Part shown: positions 16,840 through 26,492 of the stretch, piece by piece | Layout of the letters: each line of letters starts with the position of its first letter | How positions within the stretch are numbered: the stretch's first letter is position 1 | From: Paludibacter sp963678465 | Lineage (GTDB): Bacteria > Bacteroidota > Bacteroidia > Bacteroidales > Paludibacteraceae | DNA length: 64,000 nt | Reading direction: 5' to 3' | NCBI GenBank assembly: GCA_963678465.1 | Contig: OY782858.1 | Coordinates: 3,472,001-3,536,000, forward strand | Translations under genes and position numbers: made by a program | Notes under the pieces: generated by a model | What the model was told of the DNA's origin: nothing | Databases searched by the model: none | Seen by the model: the letters and a program-made list of their open reading frames with translations, nothing else

Positions 16840-19800
16840 TTAAAATGTTATGTTAATACCAGCTGTAAACGTTTGTGCCTGTGGATATGTACCTATATCA
16901 ACACCTCTACTCAAAGTGTTAGTACTTGTGATTTGGCCAATTTCAGGATCGGGTCCTGAGTATTTTGTAAATGTCAGCAGGTTTTGGCCTGTAATAAATA
17001 CTCTCAAACTACTCATGTATACCTTGCTGCTTATGCTCTGAGGGATAGTATATCCTAATTGAAGCGTTTTAAGTCTTAAGTATGACCCATCTTCGACGTA
17101 TAGGTCGGAGATGCGTTTGTTGTCGTTTTTGTCGTTACCATTCAACCGTGGTATAGTGGTATTTGTATTAGTGGGTGTCCAGTAATTCAAAACATCAACA
17201 GATTTGTTGGTCACATCACCTAAATCGTAGGTAAAGTAGCGCATTGCGTTGAAGATGTCGTTGCCGTAAGTGCCTTCGAATATGGCGGCAAAATCAAGCC
17301 CCTTAAATTCGAAACCTACATTAAATCCATAATAAAAATCAGGAAGTGGTTTCCCAATGATAGTTTTGTCTAAATCAGATAAAACTTTATCATCGTTTAC
17401 ATCTACAAATACAACATCTCCCAAACCTGCATTTGGTTGTCTTTTTTTAACATCGGCCAGTTGTTCATCTGTTTGAACTAGTCCATTTGTTTTGTAACCC
17501 CAGAAAGAGCCGATTGGATTTCCGACAGAAGTATAGGTTGCATTTCCATTTCTGATAGCTCCACCCGAAATAAATTTGGACGAACCTAAACTTAGCATTT
17601 CATTTTTAATTGTCGAGATGTTTCCACCGATATTATAGTTGAAATTTTTCCCTATTTTAGCTCTCCATTCAGCTTGAATTTCGACGCCACTGTTACGAGC
17701 TGAACCCACATTGGTGGTTGGTCCTGTTTCAAATCCTAAAAATAAAGGAATAGGTTCTTGAATCAACATGTCCTTAGTGGTTTTGTTATAATACTCTACC
17801 GATGCAGTCAATTTGTTTTTGAAAAATCCTAAATCAATACCGATATTGGTTGACTCAGTGGCTTCCCATTTTACATCTTTATTGCCAAGGGCAACGGCTA
17901 CTGCTCCCTGATAAACAACTTCTGGTTTGCCGAATAAATAAGCATATTGTCCGTTGGTGCTGATAAGGTTTTGAAATGCATAGTTGGAGATGCTTTGATT
18001 GCCCACCTGACCCCAACCAGCTCGCAATTTTGCACTGTTCAGGATGTTTTGGTTCAAATCAACAAAGAAAGACTCGTTGCTTATTTTCCATGCTAAGGCA
18101 AAAGAAGGAAAATTACCATACTGGTTTGATTTACCAAAACGTGAAGATCCATCTCGTCTGATAGATGCTGTGGCGAGATAACGGTCATCATAACTGTAAT
18201 TTACGCGTCCTAAAAAAGAAAGGATAGAAGATTCATAAGCTCCTCCTGCAGCTGTTGCCGATGTTGCAAGTTGAGCAGCGTCAAGATATTGGAGTTCAGG
18301 ATCGTTGTTGGGTGTGTTTTGTTTGGTTGCGTAGATGTTTTCGTATCTTGTTTGTTCGGCTGTATACCCCAATAAAGCACCAAAGTTATGTTTTTCGTTG
18401 AAAGTGCGATTGAAGTTCAATGTGTTTTCAAACAAAATGTTGTTGTTTTTTGAATAACCGCGGGATACTTTATTGACTGCATTTTTCTGATAGGTGTTTA
18501 CGGTGTAAACAGGATCAAAATCATATGAGTCGTAACGAAGATAATCTATTCCCAATGATGATTTAAAATAAAGTCCTTTTGCTAGATTTACTGTAGCATA
18601 AATATTTCCTACAAAATTAAGGTTTTTTTCATTGCTGTTTGTAAATTCGATAGCGGCCACTGGATTAGGATAGTCGATATATTTTGAAGCACCCCATGTT
18701 CCATCGGCGTTTTTTACGGGAACAACAGGTTCTAATTTAATGGCAGAGTTAATGATACCCACTGTGTTGCTTCCTTCCAGTACCTTGTTGCGCGAAGAAC
18801 TGGAAATAGCAGCATTTGTACCTACGGTTATGACTTTATTCATTTTACGCTCCATGTTGAAGCGGGCATTGATACGTTCATAATCAGTCTTTTTGATTGT
18901 GCCTTCCTGATTAAGATAGCCTAAACTCATATTGTAAGTGAAGTTTTCGCTACCGCCCGAAAAACTCAAATCATGATTCTGCACAACGGCTTTTTGAGAA
19001 ACTTCTTTCAGCCAATTAGTCGAAATATTTGGGTCGGCGTTGGCTAAATTGATAGGAGTGGTTCTCGTTTTATTGATCTCGGTTTGCAAATCGTACCATT
19101 GTTTTCCAGTGAGCAAATTCAAGTCAGTGTTAATTTGCGAAGTTCCCCAATAAGAATTAATGCTGATTACATCTTTTCCTTTCTTACCGTGTTTGGTAGT
19201 GACCATAATTACACCATTTGCACCTCTTGCACCATAGATAGCAGTAGCCGAAGCATCTTTCATGACTTCGATGGCTTCAATTTCGTTGGTGCTTAAATAA
19301 GCAATGTCGTTTACTGGCATTCCATCAACTACATATAATGGATCAGAGTCTCCAACTGTACCGATACCACGAATTCTTACCGAAATTGAACCTCCGGGAG
19401 ATCCTGAGTTGGCAGTTACTTTCACTCCGGGTACTAATCCCTGAAGTGCCTGTGCTGCACTTGCAACAGGTTGACGGGAAATAGAACTTTCTTTCACTGA
19501 AGATACAGCTCCGGTTAAGTCTGATTTTCTTACTGAGCCATAACCAATCACCACAAGTTCGTCGATTTGTTCGGTCGACTCAGCTAGCTGAATATTAATA
19601 ACGCGCGAAGTGCCGATTGTGACTGCTTTATCAGTGTACCCGATGTAGCTGAATTTTAATTCAGTTGCTGTTGTGGGTACTGATAAAGCCCATTTACCAT
19701 CAATGTCTGTAATTGTTCCCGAGGTGGTGCCTGTGGCTACTACATTGACACCGATTAAAGCTTGTCCTTTTAGGTCTGTTACCGTTCCGGACAAAGAAAT

Positions 19801-19908
19801 TGCTTTAGACTGAGCAAAAGCCTGAATTCCTAAAAAGCAAAACAGAGATACCACCAGTAATCGGGAGGTTAATCCTGTGATTGATTTCTTTTTGTTTGTA
19901 ATTTTCAT
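16840..19908 (-). CDS. susC: SusC-family TonB-dependent outer-membrane transporter
   Basis: A 1022-residue SusC/RagA protein. After the signal peptide (cleavage near AFAQ-S) come a CarboxypepD_reg-like domain (about 35-115, ISLSGTVTDLKGQALIGVNV), a TonB plug domain (about 120-235, with the SusC signature VYGARGANGVIMVTTK-like line at IYGARGANGVIMVTTK), and a long beta barrel ending in QTFTAGINITF. The line FITGQNLLTFTKYSGPDPE near the end is typical of SusC. It imports oligosaccharide or peptide fragments into the periplasm with TonB energy. The promoter and a palindromic operator lie 100-130 bases upstream. Confidence 0.94.
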   Translation of the reverse strand: MKITNKKKSITGLTSRLLVVSLFCFLGIQAFAQSKAISLSGTVTDLKGQALIGVNVVATGTTSGTITDIDGKWALSVPTTATELKFSYIGYTDKAVTIGTSRVINIQLAESTEQIDELVVIGYGSVRKSDLTGAVSSVKESSISRQPVASAAQALQGLVPGVKVTANSGSPGGSISVRIRGIGTVGDSDPLYVVDGMPVNDIAYLSTNEIEAIEVMKDASATAIYGARGANGVIMVTTKHGKKGKDVISINSYWGTSQINTDLNLLTGKQWYDLQTEINKTRTTPINLANADPNISTNWLKEVSQKAVVQNHDLSFSGGSENFTYNMSLGYLNQEGTIKKTDYERINARFNMERKMNKVITVGTNAAISSSSRNKVLEGSNTVGIINSAIKLEPVVPVKNADGTWGASKYIDYPNPVAAIEFTNSNEKNLNFVGNIYATVNLAKGLYFKSSLGIDYLRYDSYDFDPVYTVNTYQKNAVNKVSRGYSKNNNILFENTLNFNRTFNEKHNFGALLGYTAEQTRYENIYATKQNTPNNDPELQYLDAAQLATSATAAGGAYESSILSFLGRVNYSYDDRYLATASIRRDGSSRFGKSNQYGNFPSFALAWKISNESFFVDLNQNILNSAKLRAGWGQVGNQSISNYAFQNLISTNGQYAYLFGKPEVVYQGAVAVALGNKDVKWEATESTNIGIDLGFFKNKLTASVEYYNKTTKDMLIQEPIPLFLGFETGPTTNVGSARNSGVEIQAEWRAKIGKNFNYNIGGNISTIKNEMLSLGSSKFISGGAIRNGNATYTSVGNPIGSFWGYKTNGLVQTDEQLADVKKRQPNAGLGDVVFVDVNDDKVLSDLDKTIIGKPLPDFYYGFNVGFEFKGLDFAAIFEGTYGNDIFNAMRYFTYDLGDVTNKSVDVLNYWTPTNTNTTIPRLNGNDKNDNKRISDLYVEDGSYLRLKTLQLGYTIPQSISSKVYMSSLRVFITGQNLLTFTKYSGPDPEIGQITSTNTLSRGVDIGTYPQAQTFTAGINITF

Positions 19909-20011
19909 TGAATAATTGTTTTAAATAATTGTTTCAAAAGGTTTTTTAATAACATAGATACAATAATAAAAGACTGTTTTGTTCGATTAGATTTTTAGTT
20001 TTATTGTTTAG

Positions 20012-20025
20012 TGCAAACGTTTGCA
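20012..20025. promoter_or_regulatory. LacI-family-type operator palindrome, copy 2
   Basis: The same perfect 14-base palindrome TGCAAACGTTTGCA as at 11651. It lies 7 bases downstream of the -7 element of the leftward susC promoter, about over the transcription start. That position favours repression by blocking RNA polymerase. Confidence 0.8.
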
Positions 20026-20032
20026 ACGGGTG

Positions 20033-20040
20033 CAAATATA
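20033..20040 (-). promoter_or_regulatory. -7 element of the first susC promoter
   Basis: Read on the minus strand this is TATATTTG, an exact match to the Bacteroidota TAnnTTTG element, 125 bases ahead of the susC start. No good TTTG is seen at the usual -33 distance. The long leader between promoter and start codon holds nothing else I recognise. Confidence 0.6.
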
Positions 20041-20177
20041 AAAATAACTATTGAAATAATAATGAAATCAAAAAGGAAATAAGAAAAATAAATTTAGTAA
20101 TTTAAATAAGATATTGATATATAGCGATTTTTACAGAGTAATTTAATTTGGATGAAATGTGTATTAGATGAATTGTA

Positions 20178-21317
20178 TTAAATTTTCCTAATCCCTATTC
20201 CCGGTCTATCGTTGAGGGTGACTTTACCATTAATTATTTTTATGCCTTCAAATACGTCGTTTGTAATGAGTAAGTTGCCATCTAAATCGGCCCAATCAGT
20301 GAGTGGCGATAGTTGAGCAGCGGCCGAAACGGCACAGGAAGTTTCGGTCATGCAGCCTATCATCGTTTTCATATTCAGTGCCTGGGCAAGTTCTATCATT
20401 TTGTGAGCTTCGCGCATACCTCCGCATTTCATTAGTTTTACGTTAATACCCGAATAAACCTGGTATAAATGTTTTACGTCGGCAAGTCGCTGAACAGCTT
20501 CGTCGGCTATGACGGGCAGAGGACTGTGTTGGGTAAGCCAGGCCATATCTTCCATGTTTTCTTTGCTCATGGGTTGTTCTACGAAAACTATATTTTTTTC
20601 TTTCAGCCAGTAAATCATGTCCAGCGCCATTTTCTTGTCGGTCCAGCCCTGGTTTACGTCTACGCAAAGCGGTGTGTCAGTCACCGAGCGTATGGTTTCT
20701 ATCATCTCCTTGTCGTTGTTGCGCCCGAGTTTTACTTTTAATATTTTGTATTGATTTCCGGCTTCAAGGGTTTTTTCTTTTATAATTTCCGGTGTGTCGA
20801 TGCCTATTGTGAAAGAGGTGTTGGGCGTGTTTTTCTTCGAAAGTCCCCATATTCTGTGGATAGGCTGATTCAATATTTTGCCTGTCAGATCGTGCAGGGC
20901 AATGTCGATGGCGGCTTTGGCGGCTGTGTTCTTTTCTTCAATTCCATCAATGTAAGCCAGAATTTCATCCAGCTGAAACGGATCGTTAAAGGACGACAGG
21001 TCGACTTTTGAAAGAAACTTTGTGACCGATGCCTGCGTTTCGCCAAGGTAGGGAGGCATTGAGGCTTCGCCGTACCCAATGATGCCATCGTACTCAATTT
21101 GGGTTAATACTACAGGCGTTGTTGTGCGTGAATTGCTGGCCACAGTGAAAGTGTGCTTCAGCATTAAGTTATAGAGTTGGAATGATAGTTTCATTTTTTG
21201 CGTTTTTTTTGAACCGAAACAATTTATAAGCGGAGCTGCAGCCGATTTTGTGTCAATGAAGGATAAACCCAGTGTAAGTCCGGATATTTTCAGAAAATCC
21301 CGTCGATTTGTAGTCAT
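20178..21317 (-). CDS. Dipeptide (L-Ala-D/L-Glu-type) epimerase with Tat signal
   Basis: A 379-residue member of the enolase superfamily, muconate-lactonising subgroup. Catalytic residues visible are Lys194 and Lys196 (KVKLG), metal ligands Asp220 (VDVNQGW), Glu247 (VEQP) and Asp272 (ADE), and Lys297 near VKLMKCGG. MTET and DLDG segments match L-Ala-D/L-Glu epimerases, which convert the murein dipeptide L-Ala-D-Glu to L-Ala-L-Glu. The N-terminus carries a twin-arginine signal, RRDFLK at 5-10 followed by a hydrophobic stretch, so the enzyme is probably exported folded; related enzymes are often cytoplasmic. It is 22 bases downstream of the NlpC/P60 gene, mirroring the Bacillus ykfB-ykfC pairing. 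Confidence 0.85.
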   Translation of the reverse strand: MTTNRRDFLKISGLTLGLSFIDTKSAAAPLINCFGSKKTQKMKLSFQLYNLMLKHTFTVASNSRTTTPVVLTQIEYDGIIGYGEASMPPYLGETQASVTKFLSKVDLSSFNDPFQLDEILAYIDGIEEKNTAAKAAIDIALHDLTGKILNQPIHRIWGLSKKNTPNTSFTIGIDTPEIIKEKTLEAGNQYKILKVKLGRNNDKEMIETIRSVTDTPLCVDVNQGWTDKKMALDMIYWLKEKNIVFVEQPMSKENMEDMAWLTQHSPLPVIADEAVQRLADVKHLYQVYSGINVKLMKCGGMREAHKMIELAQALNMKTMIGCMTETSCAVSAAAQLSPLTDWADLDGNLLITNDVFEGIKIINGKVTLNDRPGIGIRKI

Positions 21318-21339
21318 AACTGTATAATTTGAGATGATG

Positions 21340-22542
21340 TTAGTGTTTGTTGTAAAAATCGCTGTATTTTACTTTTGTGATGTTTTCGGTGCCAATTGCC
21401 GAAATGTAATCGCTTGCTTTTATAAACGAGTTGGCACGGTAGGCACTGTAAATGGGAGAGTCGCTGTCAAAACTGTTGTGTCCCACCATGCCCGAAGCGT
21501 GGATGTATTCGTTGTTCCTTATATAAATTGCTACGTGAGTGATAGATGTTTTGTCTGTACTTATGTCTTTTTTGCCAAAAAAAAGCAGGTTGCCGGGTTG
21601 CAGCGTGTCGAAAGTGCCATCGTTTGAAATAATTCCATGTCTTGCCTGCTGCGACGCATCGCGTTGGATGATAATGCCGTGAATCAAAAATGTGAGTTTT
21701 GTAAAACCTGAACAGTCAAGTCCTTTTGATGAAGTTCCGCCCCAAAGGTAGGGAATTCCGGTAAATGTTTTTGCTGTTTTGATAATGTCCGCTGGAGTTG
21801 GATACGGTAGGTTGATCCATTTACTGTAGTCGATACAGTCGGTTTTCTTTAAAAAAGCCACTCTTTTGTCGGGGTACATTACTTTTATGAAATTTCTGTT
21901 TTCTGATAAGTACTCGAAAATATTGCAAATCACAACATCCGAAATGGTTTGAGATCTTGTGTCGGCTTTTTCGTAGCTGCTACCATAGTTTTGGTAGTAC
22001 ACTATTTTTCGGGCATCCATCCACTTGTTTATCTCTTGTCGGTTCAGAAGGGTTACTGTGCTTTCCTCTGTCCACGAAACATAGTTGTCGGGAGTTTGCA
22101 CCAGCAGCCAGTTGTTCTTTTTGTCGAGTATATTGATGGGTGTCCCTAAAAGTGCCTGTGTCGAAAGTTCGGCGGAGTGCAGGGGTTCGGAGCGAAGGTT
22201 TGCCACCGAAACATTGATGAGTCCGTATACTTTATCTCCCAATGCCGGATTTGATTGAAGGCGCACACTGTCGGTAAATACAATTTCATTCTTTTCCAGA
22301 TTTTTCTTCAACAATAAAAATTCTTTCGGGTGATTGGTTGTCCCTGTAAGTTGAGTTTGTAGATGATTGTTTGTGTTAGCACTAATCGTATAATGTTCGT
22401 CCGACTGGCGATTAAATGAATCCACAAGTGTCTGTACTATAGCCGGGATGGTTGGTGTGTCGGCGTATGTCCGGGCGTGACCGAATATTATAAAACTATA
22501 TAAAAGTATTGTTTTGATAAGTGTGTGGCTGATGCTGTTCAT
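21340..22542 (-). CDS. SH3-NlpC/P60 murein peptidase, YkfC-like
   Basis: A 400-residue secreted protein. The signal peptide covers about residues 1-27. A bacterial SH3 domain lies at about 106-163 (LINVSVANLRSEP), a second SH3-like segment around 180-240, and the NlpC/P60 catalytic domain at 252-385. The catalytic Cys277 is in KGLDCSGFTKL, His336 is in ITHVAIYI, and the third polar residue is His348 (YIHAS). This layout matches YkfC-type enzymes that cut the gamma-D-Glu-diaminopimelate bond, releasing L-Ala-D-Glu for the epimerase encoded next. The two genes form a leftward operon. A degenerate form of the palindromic operator lies 65 bases upstream. Confidence 0.88.
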   Translation of the reverse strand: MNSISHTLIKTILLYSFIIFGHARTYADTPTIPAIVQTLVDSFNRQSDEHYTISANTNNHLQTQLTGTTNHPKEFLLLKKNLEKNEIVFTDSVRLQSNPALGDKVYGLINVSVANLRSEPLHSAELSTQALLGTPINILDKKNNWLLVQTPDNYVSWTEESTVTLLNRQEINKWMDARKIVYYQNYGSSYEKADTRSQTISDVVICNIFEYLSENRNFIKVMYPDKRVAFLKKTDCIDYSKWINLPYPTPADIIKTAKTFTGIPYLWGGTSSKGLDCSGFTKLTFLIHGIIIQRDASQQARHGIISNDGTFDTLQPGNLLFFGKKDISTDKTSITHVAIYIRNNEYIHASGMVGHNSFDSDSPIYSAYRANSFIKASDYISAIGTENITKVKYSDFYNKH

Positions 22543-23350
22543 TTTATGTGGAGATTTTTGTGTTTTGCCCTGATCAATTTAGACGCAATGTGTTGTTTTG
22601 TTTGATGCAATCGTTTGTTTTAACGAGTTCAATTCGTAATGTGCACATTAATAGCTGTATATGTTTCTCTGTTTTTGAGTTGTGCCTTATTGTGAAAAAA
22701 TCCTTTAGGTTAAATAAAATCAATTTTATTTTTCAAATAAGGTCCTTGTTTGAGAGGATGGCTTATTGTATATTTTTTTATTCAACTTTAGGGTTCGTTT
22801 TTTTGTTTAAATAACGATAGCCGGGTATTGGTTGCCTGTTTTTTTAGTTAACAATAATGTTAAAGTTGAATTTATATTGCATCAAGTTATTTATTGTCAG
22901 GTAAATAATGTTCTATTTTAGATGTTTTTCTAAAATTATTGCAAATATATGGATTTTTTAATAAGATAAACAGCATTTTATTGAATTATTGAAATAAAAA
23001 TAACATTGTTTTCTTTTTGTATTTTCATTCTTTGTTTTTGTGTGTCGAAAACTTTCGTTTGTGAGTTGTTGGGGTAATTAATAATAGAGAAAATTGTGTG
23101 AGCTTATTGTATAAAAATAAAGCATTTTACAGATGTGTGAAAATACAATAAAAAATGAGGACTTTGTATTAAATTTTTTCGTTTGTGCATTTTGATTTGT
23201 TTGTAATTGATGTTTGGTTGTTTTTTATACGAATTAGAGTTTAAAATGTTAATAATCAGCAATAAGTTTTGTGGCTGATCGATTGATTTAAGGCGAATTT
23301 GTTAATGAAATCGAAGCTATTTTAATGATAAATTATGTTTTACAACATAT
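22543..23350. other. AT-rich divergent intergenic region
   Basis: About 800 bases between the leftward NlpC/P60 gene and the rightward susC operon. It is strongly AT-rich and I see no convincing gene; the small open frame at 22548-22814 has no homology or start context. Bases 22606-22619 (TGCAATCGTTTGTT) match the shared operator palindrome at 11 of 14 positions. The region could hide a regulatory RNA, but nothing shows it directly. Confidence 0.6.
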
Positions 23351-23396
23351 TGCAAACGTTTGCAGGTTGATTTTTTTTTTGTTCTTTTGCAAACGT
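23351..23396. promoter_or_regulatory. LacI-family-type operator, copy 3, with a half site
   Basis: The perfect palindrome TGCAAACGTTTGCA is at 23351-23364. A second nine-base half (TGCAAACGT) follows at 23388-23396, 37 bases on, across a T-run. Both lie within 101 bases of the second susC start codon. The promoter itself is not clear; TATGTTTT at 23334-23341 is a possible -7 element, which would put the operator over the transcription start as at copy 2. Confidence 0.75.
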
Positions 23397-23451
23397 GATT
23401 TATTGAATAAAAGGATTGGATTTAAAACTCATTTAATAACAAATTATATTT

Positions 23452-26400
23452 ATGAAAAGGACCATACTATTACTTGTCGGTTTCTTTTTTGTTTGGCAAT
23501 TTGGTTTTGCTCAGAAAGCAGTAATTACAGGTACCATCATCTCTAAAGAGGATGGTTTGCCTATTATTGGAGCATCGGTTGTCGAAAAAGGAACCACAAA
23601 CGGAACAGTAACAAATTTTGATGGCGTTTACACAATTTCAGTTTCGCCTGATGCTACATTGGTGTTTAGCTATGTGGGGATGGAAAAAGCAGAACGTAAA
23701 GTGGCAGGAACATCAACCTTAAACTTAGAGTTAGTTTCGAATGCGATAAGTATTGATGAAGTCGTGGTAACGGCTATGGGTGTTAAATCGGAAAAGAAGA
23801 AACTAAACTTTGCAGTACAGAGTCTGAATTCAGATGAATTGATGAATGGTCAGTCTGCAAACTTTGTAAATTCGTTACAAGGTAAAATTGCAGGTGTGAG
23901 CGTAACCAATTCCGGAGGTTCGGCTAATGCCGGTTCGCAAATCATTATCCGTAGTATTTCGTCTATAAATCCATCACAGAACAATGAACCTTTATTTATT
24001 GTAGATGGAATGCAAGTGTCGGGAGGCGCTAATAAAGCTGCCGACATTAATCCTAACGATATCGAGAACATGACAGTACTTAAAGGTGCTGCAGCTTCGG
24101 CATTGTACGGACAGGAAGCAGCTAATGGTGTAATTATGATTACAACCAAAAGTGGTAAAGAAGGATCTATTAAGGTGAACTTAAATGCGAGCTTACAAGT
24201 TGATAATGCAGTTCGTGTTCCTGAAATTCAAAGTCTTTATGGTCCGGGAGCTGCCGGATTTTACAAAGAACAAACCGGAGGTGGTTGGGGTCCGCTGATT
24301 CAGAACGGAGAACAGATTTATGATAATGTTTCCGGCTTTTTATCTACAGGAATTTACCAGAAATACGATGTTTCAGCTTCGGGAGGTTCGAAAAACTTCA
24401 ATGCATATGGATCGGCTAGTTATTCTGATACAAAAGGTGTTGTGCCTGATGATTATTTGAATAAAATTAGTGTTATGCTCAAAGGAAGCTATAATTTCTC
24501 CAAAAATCTGAGTCTTAATTTAATGTCTAATATTGTTAACAATAAATCAAGAGGATTTGGAAATGCCATGTCGTCCATCTATAACTGGCCTATTAATGAT
24601 GATATGAGCAATTATAAAAACCCGGATGGTTCGATAAGATGGCGTTACCTTGCAGACAAGAAGCAGGAATCTCCACTAAATCCTTATTGGTCTCGTTACG
24701 AGGATTATGGTCAAACTCAATCGACACGTAATATTGTACAAGGTTCTCTTCTTTGGAAAGCTTTCAAGAATTTTGAAATAACAGGAAAGCTGAATTATGA
24801 TCAAACAAATACAGCTACAATATCGTATACAACACCACGTTTTGCAAAATCTGATTTCACTCAGGAAGAGCTGCCATCAGTTCATCTTGATTATTTCGGA
24901 ACTTTTTCAACTTCACAAAGCAGAAGTCAAATGTTTATGGCTCAGGTGATGGCTACATATAAAGTTGATTTGGGAAATGATTTTGGACTGAACTTTTTGG
25001 CTGGTGCTGATTTGAAAAGTAACAACGGACTTTCGTCGGCCATTGGTGGACGCGATTTTATTATACCCGGTGGTTTTTACAGTATTCAAAATGTAGCGGA
25101 AATTATTCCAGGTTCGGATATTAGTGTGTACCGCACGCAAAAAAGAAACTACGGATATTATGGTGAAGCCAGATTTGACTATAACGGACTTGCACATTTA
25201 AGTGTTACAGGCCGAAATGACCACTCATCAACCCTGGATCCAAATCATAATTCTTATTTCTATCCATCAGTAACGGCGGGTGCAATTTTTACTGAATTGT
25301 TTCACCTCGCAACTGACTTCTTCAATTATGGTAAAATTCGCGGAAACTGGGCTAAGGTGGGTAAAGATGCACAAGCGTATTTATTCGATCGTAAGTTTAA
25401 ACAATTTCAAACTTTCCCAGATGGTGGATATGCAGCCGATCCAACGGCGAGTGTTGCAAAAAACCTGAAACCGGAAATGACAACTTCATGGGAAATTGGA
25501 GCTGACCTTCGTTTTTTCAAGGACAAAACAAAACTTGATGTAGCTTACTATTCTACAATGGTGGACGATCAAATCGTAACTGTACGTGTTTCGCCAGCTG
25601 CTGGAAATATCCTGGAAACACGAAACGAAGGATCGGTAAAAAATAATGGTGTTGAGTTTACGCTCGATCAGCAAATTTTGAAAACAAAATCGTTCAGATG
25701 GAATGCTAATTTAAACTTCGGATTGAACCGCGGAACAGTTGTTTCGTTGCCCGATCAGTTGACCGAAATACAAGGTACTCAATATGGCGATATTTTCCCA
25801 ACTGCCTATTTGCATGGGTCGACTACAGCCATTACAGGTAAAGATTATACAAGAACAGAAGATGGTAAGATTTTAGTAACCAAGGAAGGTCTGCCGGTAA
25901 TTAGCCCTGCTAAAGGCAACCTGATTGGAAACAGAGAGCCTGACTTTCTGTTAGGACTTTCGTCGACAATGAGCTATAAACAACTCACATTTTCGTTCCT
26001 TGTCGATAGCCGAAAAGGTGGAGATGTTGTGAATTTAACCTCGCGTTCGTTGTTCTCAAGCGGAATGAACAAAAGATTAGAAACTTACAGAAACAGAGAG
26101 GTTATATTTGATGGAGTTGTGCTTCAGGACGATGGAACATATTTACCAAACACAAAACCTGTAATTTTTGATCAGCAGACAATGAATAATTATTTCACTT
26201 CAGTAAGTTCAAACTTTATCGAAGATGGATCGTACATTCGTTTGAGTTACGTTACTTTAGGATATGATTTTACGCCATATATTGCTAAATCATCTGTAAT
26301 TAAAGATTTAAAACTCACTTTCACAGGTAGAAATCTCTTTTTGTTGACAAAATACTCTGGATCTGATCCACAGATCAATGTTAGCCCTACTTCGGGTGGT

Positions 26401-26478
26401 TCTGGTGGTGCAGGTATCGATAATTTTTCGGTGCCAAACACAAGAAGCTTTAATTTTAATGTTAATATAACCTTTTAA
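23452..26478 (+). CDS. susC: SusC-family TonB-dependent transporter, second locus
   Basis: A 1008-residue SusC/RagA protein: signal peptide (cleavage near GFAQ-K), CarboxypepD_reg-like domain (about 23-100), plug domain with LYGQEAANGVIMITTKSG near residue 222-239, and a barrel ending in SFNFNVNITF. It heads a rightward locus of secreted hydrolases and lipoproteins, so it is the import pore of that locus. It is clearly divergent from the first susC, arguing for a different ligand size or type rather than a recent duplication. It probably starts the operon controlled by the palindrome at 23351. Confidence 0.94.
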   Translation: MKRTILLLVGFFFVWQFGFAQKAVITGTIISKEDGLPIIGASVVEKGTTNGTVTNFDGVYTISVSPDATLVFSYVGMEKAERKVAGTSTLNLELVSNAISIDEVVVTAMGVKSEKKKLNFAVQSLNSDELMNGQSANFVNSLQGKIAGVSVTNSGGSANAGSQIIIRSISSINPSQNNEPLFIVDGMQVSGGANKAADINPNDIENMTVLKGAAASALYGQEAANGVIMITTKSGKEGSIKVNLNASLQVDNAVRVPEIQSLYGPGAAGFYKEQTGGGWGPLIQNGEQIYDNVSGFLSTGIYQKYDVSASGGSKNFNAYGSASYSDTKGVVPDDYLNKISVMLKGSYNFSKNLSLNLMSNIVNNKSRGFGNAMSSIYNWPINDDMSNYKNPDGSIRWRYLADKKQESPLNPYWSRYEDYGQTQSTRNIVQGSLLWKAFKNFEITGKLNYDQTNTATISYTTPRFAKSDFTQEELPSVHLDYFGTFSTSQSRSQMFMAQVMATYKVDLGNDFGLNFLAGADLKSNNGLSSAIGGRDFIIPGGFYSIQNVAEIIPGSDISVYRTQKRNYGYYGEARFDYNGLAHLSVTGRNDHSSTLDPNHNSYFYPSVTAGAIFTELFHLATDFFNYGKIRGNWAKVGKDAQAYLFDRKFKQFQTFPDGGYAADPTASVAKNLKPEMTTSWEIGADLRFFKDKTKLDVAYYSTMVDDQIVTVRVSPAAGNILETRNEGSVKNNGVEFTLDQQILKTKSFRWNANLNFGLNRGTVVSLPDQLTEIQGTQYGDIFPTAYLHGSTTAITGKDYTRTEDGKILVTKEGLPVISPAKGNLIGNREPDFLLGLSSTMSYKQLTFSFLVDSRKGGDVVNLTSRSLFSSGMNKRLETYRNREVIFDGVVLQDDGTYLPNTKPVIFDQQTMNNYFTSVSSNFIEDGSYIRLSYVTLGYDFTPYIAKSSVIKDLKLTFTGRNLFLLTKYSGSDPQINVSPTSGGSGGAGIDNFSVPNTRSFNFNVNITF

Positions 26479-26492
26479 TACGGTAATTAAAA

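Noticed and set aside
22548..22814. Rightward 88-residue open frame in the divergent intergenic region
   Set aside because: Low-complexity, Phe/Ile-rich product from AT-rich DNA, no recognised family, and it would cross the control region.
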